64,000 bases of DNA from Rhizophagus clarus (taxonomy: Eukaryota > Glomeromycota > Glomeromycetes > Glomerales > Glomeraceae). The stretch spans positions 744,001 through 808,000 of the forward strand of contig BLAL01000261.1 of the NCBI GenBank assembly GCA_015698045.1, written 5' to 3'. Position numbers and translations under genes: made by a program. Shown here piece after piece: positions 1 through 13,011 of this stretch. Under the pieces are notes generated by a model. It was not told where the DNA came from and made no database searches. It saw only the letters and a list, made by a program, of their open reading frames with translations. How positions within the stretch are numbered: the stretch's first letter is position 1; each line of letters starts with the position of its first letter.

Positions 1-3000
1 TTAATAATTAAAAGAAGAACGGATTAAATAACTTTGTAATTATATATAATTATTAAAATTATTTCAATATTTGTTAATTGTTTAAAGAATCATTCTTTTA
101 ACTTTACAAATTTAATTTAAAAGTACAGTCTATGTTTATCTCCTTAGTTAAATGTATATTTATTTTTTATTTTTTTTGCGAAAGGCCTAGTTTATCTAAT
201 TTTCGAGATTCTCTAGAACGAAATATGTGTGATAAGTACTAAGTAAAGTTCTTGATTTTCATGTTTAGAGGTTGGACCGTTCAAAAAAAATCTCCACATA
301 AATCCGCGGGTCACCCAAATGAAAGACAGGTCAACTCGACCCGTCAACCCGCTCACCCACCTACCCATGAATCATATAAAAATTATTGCCTAAATTTAAC
401 TGAATTCATTATGTGTGTAGCATAATTCTTTACAACTTTTATCTATGTGTGTATGTAAGTATATCTAGCTAGAATTTTATTATGACAAAAAATTTATTTT
501 TGTCACAATTAAGTTTTCTAAAATAAAAATAAAAATAAAAGTAATTGGGATAAACTTTGAAGTAACTTCAAAATTTTACACATTCAATTAAAAAATCCAC
601 CTAGTAGGAAAATAAATATAATTTTTTTTTTAAAATTGAAAGTTATATGTTCGTTATTTGTACCAGCAAAGCGCTGATCTATAAAAGAAAGTTAAAAAAT
701 GGTTAATAAATTATTTTTTTGATCTAGTTAGTCTGAATTTCAGAACTCATTTTATCCAATCATTCAATAATAAAATTATGTTTGTTAAAATTAATATACA
801 GTGTGATAAAGTTAATAAAAAAATGTATAGATTGAAGAACGGTTTTTCCGTAAAAAAAGGCCTCCTTCAAAAATATGGGACAGGTCAACGAAAATGTTTC
901 TGAGTAGACACCAGGCTTTTCCGTCTTTCCCTTTCTTTGTGTTTGTAGATAAAATTTCTCCCTTTTTTTCAACCTCCTGGCACCTGTACGAGATATTTTT
1001 TGGATACTTTGTTCTTCAGTGGGAATTTTTCACGTGGAGGCGCAGCAGTTTCTCAAAAAGAAAGATACACAAACAAAAAAACCAATAGCTGGTGCGTGCA
1101 GTTTTGGTATAATTGAAAAAGATCTTCAATGCTGCGGTCACAAAATCATGTGGTTAATAAAAATCGCCGATTGAGTAGATCCGGACGAAGATTTTGGAAA
1201 TTCAAGTGACCAGCAGAGGCGTTTCATATTAGGCGTGGAGATACCCTTTGCAAAGTGATAAGGGTAAGGAGTGGAGAAATCGAACGCTCGATGGATAAAA
1301 AAAAAAGAATTCCTCTCTGGAAACGCAAATGACTGGCCTTGACGAAGGGATCTGCTCTTTGTAGGAATGGGCACGTGGAATGGATTTTGGATCCGACAGA
1401 AGGCGCGTTATTGGTATTTGTCAGTTGATTACCCTGGCCGTTTTGACTGGACTGCTGGAGTGTGGGGATGCTTCTGTTGGATTTAAATAATAAATAGATT
1501 TGTATGTGGGAGGGCCGACGATCGATATATAAGAGTATTACTTAAAAAATTGCGAGTCTAAAGAGCCGTAGATTATGTAGTTGCGCATTAAATTTATTGT
1601 TACCCTCACTTACGCCTACGCCGTTTAACCTGTGCGGAACCCCCATTAGATGTTTTAGCTTTTTATTTTCGTCATTTGTATTTTTTTAGATAGGGTACCA
1701 CTTGAAAAACAGTGGCTTTTGTTGTATAGTTGCATTCTTTCGATTTGCTTAAAGCCGCTGTCGTGAACTTTCACAATCAAGTTTTAGGTGTTCAATAAAA
1801 GAGATCAAAAAATAAAAAAAAAAAGTCTTTAGATTATGAATTTTACTAATGCTAAGCTGTCATAGCAGGCTTTTATGTTTAAAAAAATTTAAATATAGTT
1901 GTGATCAGACCATTAATCCCATTTGCATTCTAATTTATAAGGTTAATTAAACACAATTAAAAAAACTACTTTTCAAGACAAAGCCATTTATATTTGAAAA
2001 AGAAACTAATTAATTACAAAAACGCAAGAATATGACCATTAGTGAAAATTCTCAAATTTATTATAGAAAGTATAGTATATACTTAAATTTATAAAAAATT
2101 AATTATGATAGGATGGAAATAGTTCAGCTACATTTAGAAAATCAAACCCACATATATTCAATACAAACGTTGAAAAACTGGTTGAGATGATATAATATAC
2201 ATTCAGGATAATTCTTCCTGCATGGAGCTAAAAATATTATTGACGATATTTCAAGAAATACTGTACCAATTAAAGGGCTAATCTATAAAATGATTCACAT
2301 TAATTCAATTAGTATTATACCTAAGGTTAATTTTAAACAGTAGTAATCATTAAAGTGTATTTGATTCAAATCTCTATATTATTATAAATATTTTACATAA
2401 ATTTATTTTTTAACACAAAAACTCAACTTCCAATTGAACCTTTTATTCAATTAGTTTCATGTTTAAATTTTATTATGGACGATTTTTATTATTCAAAAAA
2501 GTTTAAGCCTAAGAAGGAACCACTCCCTATATTAAATTAAATATATTTTTATGTATAATACTTTAATTCTTACATTCATAAATACAAACCTCATAAGAAA
2601 TAATACCATATCTCCTATTTTTTTTAGCCAATTTCAAGATGACGTCGAAGAAGGAAATCATAAGTACAAAATTTATTAGATGGTACTAAATTAAACTATT
2701 AAGGCAGCACAATTTCTACAGAGTTATTAGCCTGAAATTGCCTTTAATTAGATTTTATCTAAAAAAAATCAATGTACTTTATTATACTTCTAAGCTACTA
2801 CTATTATTGAAAGAATCTCAATAAATCCATTAATCAAATACTTTTACAACACAAAACTTTCCAATATAAAAAAATACTATCACATATATTTTCTCATCAT
2901 TTTTTCTTTCTCAAAGAATATACTGTAAGTTTGGATGTAAATTATTAAACGAAAAAGAATATCAAAAATTTACTCGCGCTTTTACAAAAAAAAAAAAAAA

Positions 3001-4038
3001 CAATTCTACTTAGTTTTCATTAGGATGCATTTACTATGACTTCAGTTTCGTTTCTATGAGATATATAAAAAGAAATTTGTGACTTGTTTTCTTTTTTTTG
3101 AAAACTAATTTATACTTTATTTATAATAACCAAAGGTGACCATAAAGCGAAAAATAAAAGTGTGTACTTAAGAAGACAACCTAGTATAAAACGGATAACA
3201 CAACGTATGATGAAGCAAAATAAACAAAACAATGTCATAGTTTTTTCTAAATTCAACTTACTATTAAAACAATAACATTATTATATAAATCGAAAATCTC
3301 CACTTCAATAAAATGATTAATAAATTATACATAGACCAAATTATACAAGACAAGTTTACAAAGTATTTAGAGAATTCGGAACAAATGTCAGCCTCAGACA
3401 AAAATCCGGATAAGATTATATATTAAATTTTTTTTTGTAGATCGATTTTAACAAATAAAGTTCATGGTATCTGTAGTCTGTGTAGTTAACCATGGCATTA
3501 ATTTATTAATTAAATTCGTAACATTCATTTAACTAAATTGTGAGGTTATAGAAACTTTAATTTTGACCGGCACTACGAATTTCACCTAAAATTATGCTGT
3601 AGGTTCAATTTTTTTGAAATTTAATTTTTTTTCTTGGCCGAGATCATCATGTTTTAAGAAGCACAAAATGATGAAACTAGAAACAGAACATTAAAATCAA
3701 ATTTGAGAAATGAATAACTATGATTAATTAGCTCTAAAATCGATTCCCATTTTCAAATTAATTACAATCTTTCTCTGGATGTAATTTAAAAAGAATATTA
3801 ACTTAACCTTTTTTTTTTACCCGGTTTCCGGGTCAATCCAGATAAAAATCGCAATTATCTGAATATCCGAAAAAAAATTATCGTCCGATCGATTATACCC
3901 GGCTACGTAACGAAGCACTAAATTAATAATAATAATAGTAATTTTAGCGCTTAATGAATATCATAACATATTTTAGTTCATAAGAATTTAAGGCTTTACA
4001 ATTATTTCTATATCGAATATATTCTTATTAAAATATTA
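1..4038. other. AT-rich intergenic region, no supported gene
   Basis: Long AT-rich stretch with many homopolymer runs and no open frame longer than about 80 codons. The short open frames near 760-1374 lie on opposite strands, share no resemblance with anything else in the window and have no splice continuity. The part 840-1560 is visibly richer in G and C and might be the remnant of an older gene or element. GGGTCA/GACCCG-rich patches at 300-360 and 3818-3905 look like worn pieces of hAT-type elements, but I could not find matching ends. Confidence 0.5.
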
Positions 4039-4046
4039 TTTCTAAT

Positions 4047-4456
4047 TAGAGATTGGAACCGGTTTATAGTCATCCGCATGAAATCAGGCCACCCGGATGA
4101 ATAGGATTTCATTCGAGTGAACCCAGATGACTATAGTAACTATAAACCTATCAAACTATTATATTAAATATAGTGCGCAATAGTATTAGACTCTACAGTA
4201 ATAATATTTTCTAAAAAATTATACCTTAAAGTTGTAAACATTTAATTACTTCTTTATAATTAAAATATACTGTACAAAGATACATTAAAGGAATGAATAA
4301 AAGATTTTAATCTATTTGAATAGTTTCCCGGCTTATTTAAATTATTTAAATACGTTTCAAATACTGTCACTATTCAACCCAATTTCACCCGGGTACCCGA
4401 TTTCAAAATTTATACGGACACCCGGGTGAACAACCTGAACACGGTCCCAGTCTCTA
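4047..4456. mobile_element. hAT-type MITE (410 bp)
   Basis: The left end reads TAGAGATTGG and the right end is the inverse of TAGAGACTGG, so the ends form a terminal inverted repeat of at least 10 bp with one mismatch. The element is flanked by a perfect 8-bp direct repeat TTTCTAAT at 4039-4046 and 4457-4464. An 8-bp target duplication together with TAG-type ends is the hallmark of hAT transposons. No coding frame is present, so this is a non-autonomous derivative. The interior holds CCCGGGT/ACCCGGA patches that can pair with one another. Confidence 0.8.
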
Positions 4457-4464
4457 TTTCTAAT

Positions 4465-5881
4465 GCTTCTTATAAGTTATTCGTGTATTTATACTTTCAC
4501 ATATAGCTCTTCTTTATGATCATCACAGTATGAACTGATAAATTATCGCACGCTCATGATATTGCTCAAGTTTCTTCATAATAGCTATTTTCGCTGCTAT
4601 CTTGGACTTTGGGTTTAATTCGATTTAATATTGTTTGAAAAAAATTTTAAACATCTTATTGTGTCATAAGAGTTTAGATTTATGTTAAAATTATCATGCT
4701 AACAATTTAAGAAAATAATTCTACAGTACTTATTGTTCCGAGGAACTTTTATGTTAACAGTTAAACATAAAACCACGTATGTCCAATAGCGATTTTAATA
4801 AAAAACTAATTTTACAATGGACCTTAAATCTTGCAATAAGAGTTATTTGGTTAACACTGCTTGGTTCCTATATGTATTCAGGCGTCGTGTTGTGCTCATA
4901 AGAATAAAAATAAAAAATAAATATAAATAAATAAGTAAAAGGCTTTTCCTTTAAAATTTTGACATTTTTTTCATTTGTAAAAATGAATACGTTGAAATAA
5001 AATCATTTTTTTTTTTAGGAGATTAATGAAATTTAAGTCATGCAATAATTTCGTATACTAAACTTATTCATTATGGTTAAGTACGAATTAAAATATTTAT
5101 TAAAATGCCAATTAGTAAATAATTCTTAAAATTTCCAAAATTGGTTGATTTCTTAATGGTAATTATAAAGTAGGAGTAAGAATCAATTGAATTTTCTGAT
5201 ATTCATATCATGATCAATTGTCATTTTGTGTTGGACTTATTATTTTTCACTTTTATCCATATTCTATGAATCCAGGAATTCCTTCTAATTGTTGCTTTAT
5301 CATCAATCCAAGTTGCAAAATACTTAACACCGGCTATTTTACCTCATAATGTCTCTTTGATAGGTTTATCATCATGGTTTTCTAATTAGCAATTTCTAAA
5401 TTTCAATTTCATAGTACATTTAAATCTAATATACCGATATATCATTATAAGCTAGTTGCGAGTCTATGTACTACCATATTAAAAAAAAAGGAAATTTTTT
5501 TTTTAGGGTTTATTTCTTTTCTTTTTTTGTATTTCTATATAATTATGATATCTTTATAAATAACAATAGATAATCGGCAAGTGCGTTGCTACAGTTGCCT
5601 TTCTCGGTCAGTAGCAGTAGTACAGAAATATGCACATCTAAAATCTGTGACAGGCATGGGACGTAGTCATGCGACGTTTAGCATCATTCCTAATATAGAA
5701 ATGATCGTACTAACTTGTCAGATTTTAGACTAGCCAGAAATGTAGAATACGTAATTATACATAAATAATATGATATAATAAGGTAACTTTTTGTAAAACT
5801 GAAATAAAATTCTTTCTATTTGTTCTCTTATTTCTTTAATTGTTTTAATAATCTAAATTCAATTATAATTTGAATTTCTCA
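4465..5881. other. intergenic region upstream of the kinase array
   Basis: AT-rich with poly(T)/poly(A) runs and no supported open frame. A short GC-richer patch at 5577-5720 has no recognisable coding signal. The last 100 bases would contain the promoter and 5' leader of the kinase-array gene; I see no convincing core promoter motif. Confidence 0.4.
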
Positions 5882-8800
5882 ATGTATAAAAAGAAACTAA
5901 TTAAGCCATCATATAATATATGTAAAAAATGCAATCGTATATGCTATGTAAGATATTTTCAACAAGATTTTCAAAATTGGACAAGTGGCAATGATGATAT
6001 TGACAATTTTATTCAAGATACTCAGTTATTAGCTCATGATGATATAAGAAAGGCAATAGAATGGTTACCTTATGATAAATTTTATGATATTGAATGTGTT
6101 GCAGAAGGCAGACATAAAGCAAATTGGATTGAAGGAAATATGATTGATTGGAACAGTAAAAACCAAAATTGGAAAAGAGTAAATCAAGATATGGTTGTAG
6201 AATTGAAAAGATTAAATAATCCAAAAAATATTGCATTAGAATTTACAAATGAGGTTTGTTAAATTTGTCTTTTATTGAAATTTTTGGTTAATTTTAATTG
6301 TTTGCTAATATATTATTATATTTATAGATTACTAAAGTTTATGGAATCACCAAAGATCCAAAAACAAAAGATTATATGTTAATTTTAGATGATAAGTGTA
6401 AGGAATGTAATAATATATGTAATATTATACATTTTCAACAAAATTTTCAAAATTGGACTAGTGGCAATGATGAGATTAACAATTTTATTCAAGATACTCA
6501 GCTATCAGCTCATAATGATATAAGAAAAGCAATAGAATGGATACCTTATGATAAATTTTATGATATTGAATTTGTTGCAGAAGGCAGACATAAAGCAAAT
6601 TGGATTGATGGAAATATGATTGATTGGAACAGTAAAAACCAAAATTGGAAAAGAGTAAATCAAGATATGGTTGTAGAATTGAAAAGATTAAATAATCCAA
6701 AAAATATTGCATCAGAATTTACAAATAAGGTGTATTAAATTTGTCTTTTATTGAAATCTTTGGTAAATTTTAATTGTTTGCTAATATATTTTTATATTTG
6801 TAGATTATTAAAGTTTGTGGAATTACCCAAGATCCAAAAACAAAAGATTATATGCTAGTAATTTTAGATGATAAGTGTAAGAAATGTGATTTTGTATGTC
6901 ATACAAGACGTTTTCAACAAAATTTCCAAAATTGGACCAGTGGTAATTATGATATTGATAGTTTTATTCAAAATACTCAACTATCAGCTCATGGTGATGT
7001 GAAAGGAGCACTAGAATGGATACCTTATAATAGATTGTATGATATTAAATATATTATAGAAAATAAGTTTGGTAAAATATATAGAGCTAATTGGATCGAT
7101 GGAAATATAAATAGTTATTGGAGTGGAAGTGCTTGGGATCATAAAAATCAAAATTGGTTAAGATTTGATACTAGTAATATGTTTGTGAATTTGAAGAGTT
7201 TAAATACTTTAAACAACCTTACATTAGAATTTATGAATGAGGTATAATAAGTTAATTTATTTGAAATTTTTGTAAATATTTAATTTCTTACTAACATATT
7301 ATCATTGTGTAGATCAATAGAGCTTGTGGAATAACCCAGGATCCAGAAACAAAAAATTACTTAATGGTCTTAAGCGATGGATGTAAAAAGTGTAATAAAA
7401 TATGTAATGCAATTTACTTTCAACAGAAATTTATCAATTGGACTAGTGGTAATGATGATATTGATAATTTTATTCGAAATACTCAACTATCAGCTCATAA
7501 TGATACAAAAAAAGCACTAGAATGGATACCTTATGATAGATTGTATGATATTAAATATATTACAGAAAATAAGTTTGGTAAAGTATATAGAGCTAATTGG
7601 ATCGATGGAAATATAAATAGTTATTGGGATGATGATGAAGGTTATTGGGATTATAAAAATCAAAATTGGAAAAGATTAGGTACTAGTAATATGTTTGTGA
7701 ATTTGAAGAGTTTAAATATTTTAAACAACCTTACATTAGAATTCATTAACGAGGTATAATAAATTAACTTTTTTTGAAATTTTTGTAAATATTTAATTTC
7801 TTACTAACATATTATCATTATGTAGGTTAAAAGAGTTTGTGGAATAACCCAGGATCCAGAAACAAAAAATTATTTAATGGTTTTAAGTGATAAATGTAAA
7901 AAGTGTAATAAAATATGTAATTCAATTTACTTTCAACAGAAATTTATTGATTGGACCAGTGGTAATGATGACATTGATAGTTTTATTCAAAATACTCAAC
8001 TATCAGCTCATAATGGTATAAAAAAAGCACTAGAATGGATACCTTATGATAGATTGTATAATATCAAATATATTACAGAAAATGAGTTTGGTAAAGTATA
8101 TAGAGCTAATTGGATCGATGGAATTATAAGTTATTGGGATGATGAAAATCAAAATTGGAAAAGAATAGGTACTAGTAATATGTTCGTGAATTTGAAGAGT
8201 TTAAATATTTTAAACAACCTTACATTAGAATTCATTAACGAGGTATAATAAATTAACTTTTTTTGAAATTTTTGTAAATATTTAATTTCTTACTAACATA
8301 TTATCATTATGTAGGTTAAAAGAGTTTGTGGAATAACCCAGGATCCAGAAACAAAAAATTATTTAATGGTTTTAAGTGATAAATGTAAAAAGTGTAATAA
8401 AATATGTAATTCAATTTACTTTCAACAGAAATTTATTGATTGGACCAGTGGTAATGATGACATTGATAGTTTTATTCAAAATACTCAACTATCAGCTCAT
8501 AATGGTATAAAAAAAGCACTAGAATGGATACCTTATGATAGATTGTATAATATCAAATATATTACGGAAAATGAATTTGGTAAAGTATATAGAGCTAATT
8601 GGATCGATGGAATTATAAGTTATTGGGATGATGAAAATCAAAATTGGAGAAGAGAAGATACTATGTATATGTTTGTGAATTTGAAGAGTTTAAATATTAT
8701 AAACAACCTTACATTAGAATTTATAAATAAGGTATAATAAATTAACTTGTTTTAAAATTTTGCAAATTTTAAATCCTTGTTAACTAATATATTATTGCAT

Positions 8801-10764
8801 TTATAGATTGGAATAGAACATAAATTTTATGGAATAACTCAGGATCCAGAAACAAAAAATTATTTAATGGTTTTAAGTGATAAATGTAAAAAGTGTAATA
8901 AAATATGTAATTCAATTTACTTTCAACAGAAATTTATTGATTGGACCAGTGGTAATGATGACATTGATAGTTTTATTCAAAATACTCAACTATCAACTCA
9001 TAATGGTATAAAAAAAGCACTAGAATGGATACCTTATGATAGATTGTATAATATCAAATATATTACGGAAAATGAATTTGGTAAAGTATATAGAGCTAAT
9101 TGGATCGATGGAATTATAAGTTATTGGGATGATGAATATCAAAATTGGAGAAGAGAAGATACTATGGATATGTTTGTGAATTTGAAGAGTTTAAATATTA
9201 TAAACAACCTTACATTAGAATTTATAAATAAGGTATAATAAATTAACTTGTTTTGAAATTTTGCAAATTTTAATTCCTTGTTAACTAATATATTATTGCA
9301 TTTATAGATTGGAATAGAACAAATATTTTATGGAATAACTCAGGATCCAGAAACAAAAAATTATTTAATGGTTTTAAGTGATAAATGTAAAAAGTGTAAT
9401 ATAATATGTAATTCAATTCACTTTCAACAGAAATTTATCGATTGGACCAGTGGTAATGATGATATTGATAATTTTATTCGAAATACTCAACTATCAGCTC
9501 ATGGTAAAGTAGGTGAAGCATTAGAATGGATACCTTATGATAGATTGTATGATATTAAATATATTACAGAAAATGAATTTGGTAAAATATATAGAGCTAA
9601 TTGGATTGATGGAAATATAAATAGTTATTGGGATGATGATGAAGGTTATTGGGATTATAAAAATCAAAATTGGAAAAGATTAGGTACTAGTAATATGTTT
9701 GTGAATTTGAAGAGTTTAAATATTATAAACAACCTTACATTAGAATTTATAAATAAGGTATAATAAATTAACTTTTTTGAAATTTTTGTAAATTTAAATT
9801 TTAATTACTTGTTAATTTATATGTTATTACATTTTATAGATTAGAATAGGATATATATTTTATGGAATAACCCAGGATCCAGAAACAAAAAACTATTTAA
9901 TGGTTTTAAGTGATAAATGTAAAAAGTGTAATTTTATATGTAATGCAATTTACTTTCAACAGAAATTTATCGATTGGACCAGTGGTAATGATGATATTGA
10001 TAATTTTATTCGAAATACTCAACTATCAGCTCATTATAATGTTAAAGAAGCATTAGAATGGATACCTTATAATAGATTGTATGATATTAAATATATTACA
10101 GAAAATAAATTTGGTAAAGTATATAGAGCTACTTGGATCGATGGAATTATAAGTTATTGGGATGATGAAAATCAAAATTGGGAAAGAAACGATCAAAATA
10201 TGTTTGTAAATATGAAAAGATTAAATAATCTCAAAAATATCGAGTTTGAATTTATGAATGAGGTAATTTCTAATAGAAATTTTTAATAAGCTTTCAATTA
10301 AATTTTTGCTAATATTTTATTAATTATAGTTTGAATCAGTTCATAATGTCTATGGAATAACTCAAGACTTAGAAACAGAAGATTATATAATGGTTTTTAA
10401 TTGTAGTTATTATGAAAAATTAGATGAGAAATATTTTAAAAATTTTGCTAAGAGTACGCTTATTCTAGATACTAAACTATCATCTTATAATGGTATAATA
10501 AATACATTAGAATGGATAGCTTATGATAAATTTTATAATCTTCAATACATTGCAAAAGGTGGGTTTGGTAAAGTATATAGAGCAAATTTAATTGATGAAA
10601 ATTGGAAAAGAACTGATCAAAAAAGTTTTGTGGCTCTGAAAAGTTTAAATAATTCAAAAAATGTCACATTAGAATTTATAAAAGAGGTATAATTTATTTA
10701 TTATTTAATGAAAATTTTTTTGAGAATTTGATTTATTAACATATATTATATATATTTTATATAG
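5882..10764 (+). repeat. Tandem exon-intron array, about 490-530 bp period
   Basis: Ten units each contain one N-lobe-like exon and one short intron. Successive exon starts are 489 bp (units 5 to 6), 492, 501 and 532 bp apart. Introns 4 (7754-7825) and 5 (8243-8314) are identical over 72 nt, and exons 5 and 6 differ at only a few positions, so the middle of the array was copied most recently. Units 1 and 2 lack the FGKVYR part of the Gly-loop and resemble each other. Units 3-9 keep FGK(V/I)YRA but have lost the preceding glycines. The unit joins kinase strand beta5 (NYLMVL) directly to the N-terminal CKKC segment. Confidence 0.9.
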
Positions 10765-11274
10765 ATTGTATTGCATAATAAAGTAAAAAATAATCCGTTT
10801 ATTATTGAATTTTATGGAGTAACTCAAGATCCAGACACGAAGGATTATATGATGGTTTTAGAATATGCAGAGAATGGAAGCTTACGGAATTATTTAGATA
10901 CAAATTTTGATAAATTAAATTTAAAAAGTAAGATAAATTATTTATATAATATCGCATCTGGACTTGAAAATATTCATGGAAATGAAATAATTCATCGAGA
11001 TTTACATATTGGTAATATACTAAAAAATCATGAAGTTATATTTATAACAGATATGGGATTATGCAGACCTGCAGATCACAATGCATTAGAAAATACAAAA
11101 AATAGTATATATGGTGTTTTACCATATATTGCACCTGAAATTCTACGAGGGCAAAGTTATACTAAAGCTGCAGATATTTACAGTTTCGGTATAGTTATGT
11201 ATGAAGTAATTTCAGGATTACCTCCATATCATGATATATGTCATGATAATAATTTAGCAATAAGAATATGTTAA
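5882..11274 (+). CDS. Kinase gene with ten tandem N-lobe-like exon units, truncated C-lobe
   Basis: The model joins 11 exons: 5882-6253, 6328-6729, 6804-7241, 7313-7753, 7826-8242, 8315-8731, 8807-9232, 9308-9757, 9840-10262, 10330-10686 and 10765-11274. All introns are phase 0, 67-82 nt long and end in TAG, giving 1,550 aa. Each of exons 1-10 ends with a kinase N-lobe: a CKKC half zinc ribbon (units 1-9), a WTSGN motif (lost in unit 10), a Gly-loop region, a beta3 Lys (NLKSLN, ELKRLN) and an NE/NK end. Only exon 10 has an intact loop, KGGFGKVYRA. Exon 11 supplies HRDLHIGN (catalytic Asp about 1460), TDMG in place of DFG (Asp about 1477) and APE (about 1504-1506), then meets an in-frame TAA at 11272. 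The start is ATG 5882; the open frame extends upstream only to a TTG. The protein may be expressed as a scaffold or decoy, or the locus may be dying; splicing could also skip units. Confidence 0.65.
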
Positions 11275-11658
11275 GGACTTAGACCAATGTTCAGAAATAT
11301 TAAAGTACCTAAATCAATTGTGCAATTAATCAAAAAATGTTTAGATGCAAATGCATTAAATCGACCAACAGCAATTGAAATTAGAGATAAGTGTTGGGAA
11401 TTTAAATTAGAAATTTCAACAGATGCGCAAAAACAAATTAGTGAAGAAAATAATGATAATTTATCAATTGATAACACATCCTTAGCTAGCTCATCATATA
11501 AGACACATCCAGAAGCTATTTATACAAGTAGATTACTTAATTTTGATAATCTCCCTGAACCAAAAAATTCCGATGATTATTATGAACAAAATGATGATAT
11601 AATAAGCAACAAATTTTCAGGTATTGACTATTTAGATTCATCAAAATGGAATTTTTAA
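11275..11658 (+). pseudogene. Kinase C-lobe end and tail after the in-frame TAA
   Basis: The same reading frame continues past the TAA at 11272-11274 for 127 codons to a TAA at 11656. It opens with GLRP and contains the family's subdomain XI pattern, KCLDANALNRPTAIEI. The intact paralogues in this window read ICNGLRP at the same place, so the stop sits inside a conserved motif. A single A-to-T change in an AAA codon would produce it. An acidic, Ser/Asn-rich tail follows. Either read-through occurs or the kinase is truncated. Confidence 0.75.
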
Positions 11659-12779
11659 ATAAAAACGATGAAGATGGTAAATTTCTTAATTTAAATGTGT
11701 CTTTATATTCATAATTCATATGTTTAACATGTTATCTGTTTTAGATAAAAATAGTGAATGTAAAGTTAAAGAAAACTAAAGCAAAACAAAATAAGTAATT
11801 ACAATAGATGTCTCTCTTTTTTTTACCACTATAATTTAAAATTCAGTTTAATGTTAGCATTACTTACTTACTTATTATTACTTGCTGCTGTGATAAATAA
11901 TTTTTTTTTTTTGCTACTATTTGTATGTGTATGTAATTAATAACGCTAAACTGAATTCTAAATTTTACTGGTCGTATGTATTATTATGCTTATACACTAT
12001 TTATTTGTTTTATATTTTTTTTTTTATTTATAATAAATTGTTACAGTATAACTTATAATATCATTTAAATTAAGTAAAATTTTCGGATATATTTTAGTAT
12101 AATTCAATCAAAAGTAGAATTCGCCTATGAATTCATACACATTTTCAATTTTTGTATCAAAAAAATGAATAAAATATCTTATGAAAAGATTGAATACTAA
12201 CACTAACAAGTAAATTACTGGAACACGTAGAAAAAAATTGTGAAATAAATTAACATTTTTTTTTTGGTATTCAAAAAGTAATTTTTACTTATTTAAAATT
12301 TTATATCGAAGTATATAATAAAAGTGTACGCAAAAAACTGCCTTATTAAAAATCTTTATTTCTGGGTTTTATTAAACCTATTTCGTTTAATTATTCGTCA
12401 AGCAATTGCGAATGTCATAAAAAGAGTGGAAGGTATTTACTATAACAACGACAAAAACAAAAAAGTATAGTATGATTTTTGACTTTTTTCTCATAGCTGA
12501 AAGCTATAAATAAAATAGATTTCAAGTGGTACTATGGAATGATTGATCATATAGCTTTTTTACGTATCTATTGCGTAAGTCAATCTTTGGTTAAGTAATA
12601 ATTGAATTTTATGTATAATGCAATTAATATTTAACACATGATACAGGACGTTACAACAAATATTTAAAAATCGAGCGACGAACTATAAAATAATATTTTT
12701 ACATTATTACATAAGAAAATATAGCGCAGAAAACATTACGTTGCTTATTGAATGTTAAAATTTATTTACTAGGCCTAAC
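11659..12779. other. Intergenic region
   Basis: AT-rich spacer with homopolymer runs downstream of the kinase array. No open frame, splice continuity or repeat was recognised. It ends in the left target duplication GGCCTAAC (12772-12779) of the following MITE. Confidence 0.4.
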
Positions 12780-13011
12780 ATGACCCAGAAATATATATAC
12801 AGGGTCAGGTTTGAGTTTGCGTACAATAGTCCCAAAAAATTATGTAGATCTTTCCTTTTTTAGATATTTTCGATAATGCTAGCCCAAGATTTATTTCTTA
12901 ATTTAGAAACTGGCTAGCATTATTGTAATTCCGGCCCTGAAAAAATGCGTACAGCTAATAGTAAATTTTTTTTGGCTGGACCTGACCCCTATATATATAT
13001 TTCTGGGTCCT
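12780..13011. mobile_element. hAT-type MITE (232 bp), GACCCAGAAAT family
   Basis: The ends are inverted copies of GACCCAGAAATATATATA followed by a GGGTCAGGT block. The element is bounded by a perfect 8-bp direct repeat GGCCTAAC at 12772-12779 and 13012-13019. Inside, a second palindrome pairs ATAATGCTAGCC (near 12873) with its inverse near 12913. It has no coding capacity. The same termini bound the longer element at 41673-42133. Confidence 0.85.

Noticed and set aside
760..1374. Short open frames of 64-78 codons on both strands
   Set aside because: They overlap on opposite strands or lie in simple sequence, lack introns, motifs and similarity to anything else in the window.
6009..6712. Minus-strand 75-codon frames at 6009-6236 and 6485-6712
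   Set aside because: They are mirror frames of the duplicated kinase exons and repeat only because the exons do.
5882..10764. Regularly spaced repeats considered as a CRISPR array
   Set aside because: Units are about 500 bp, protein-coding and joined by introns; the genome is eukaryotic.
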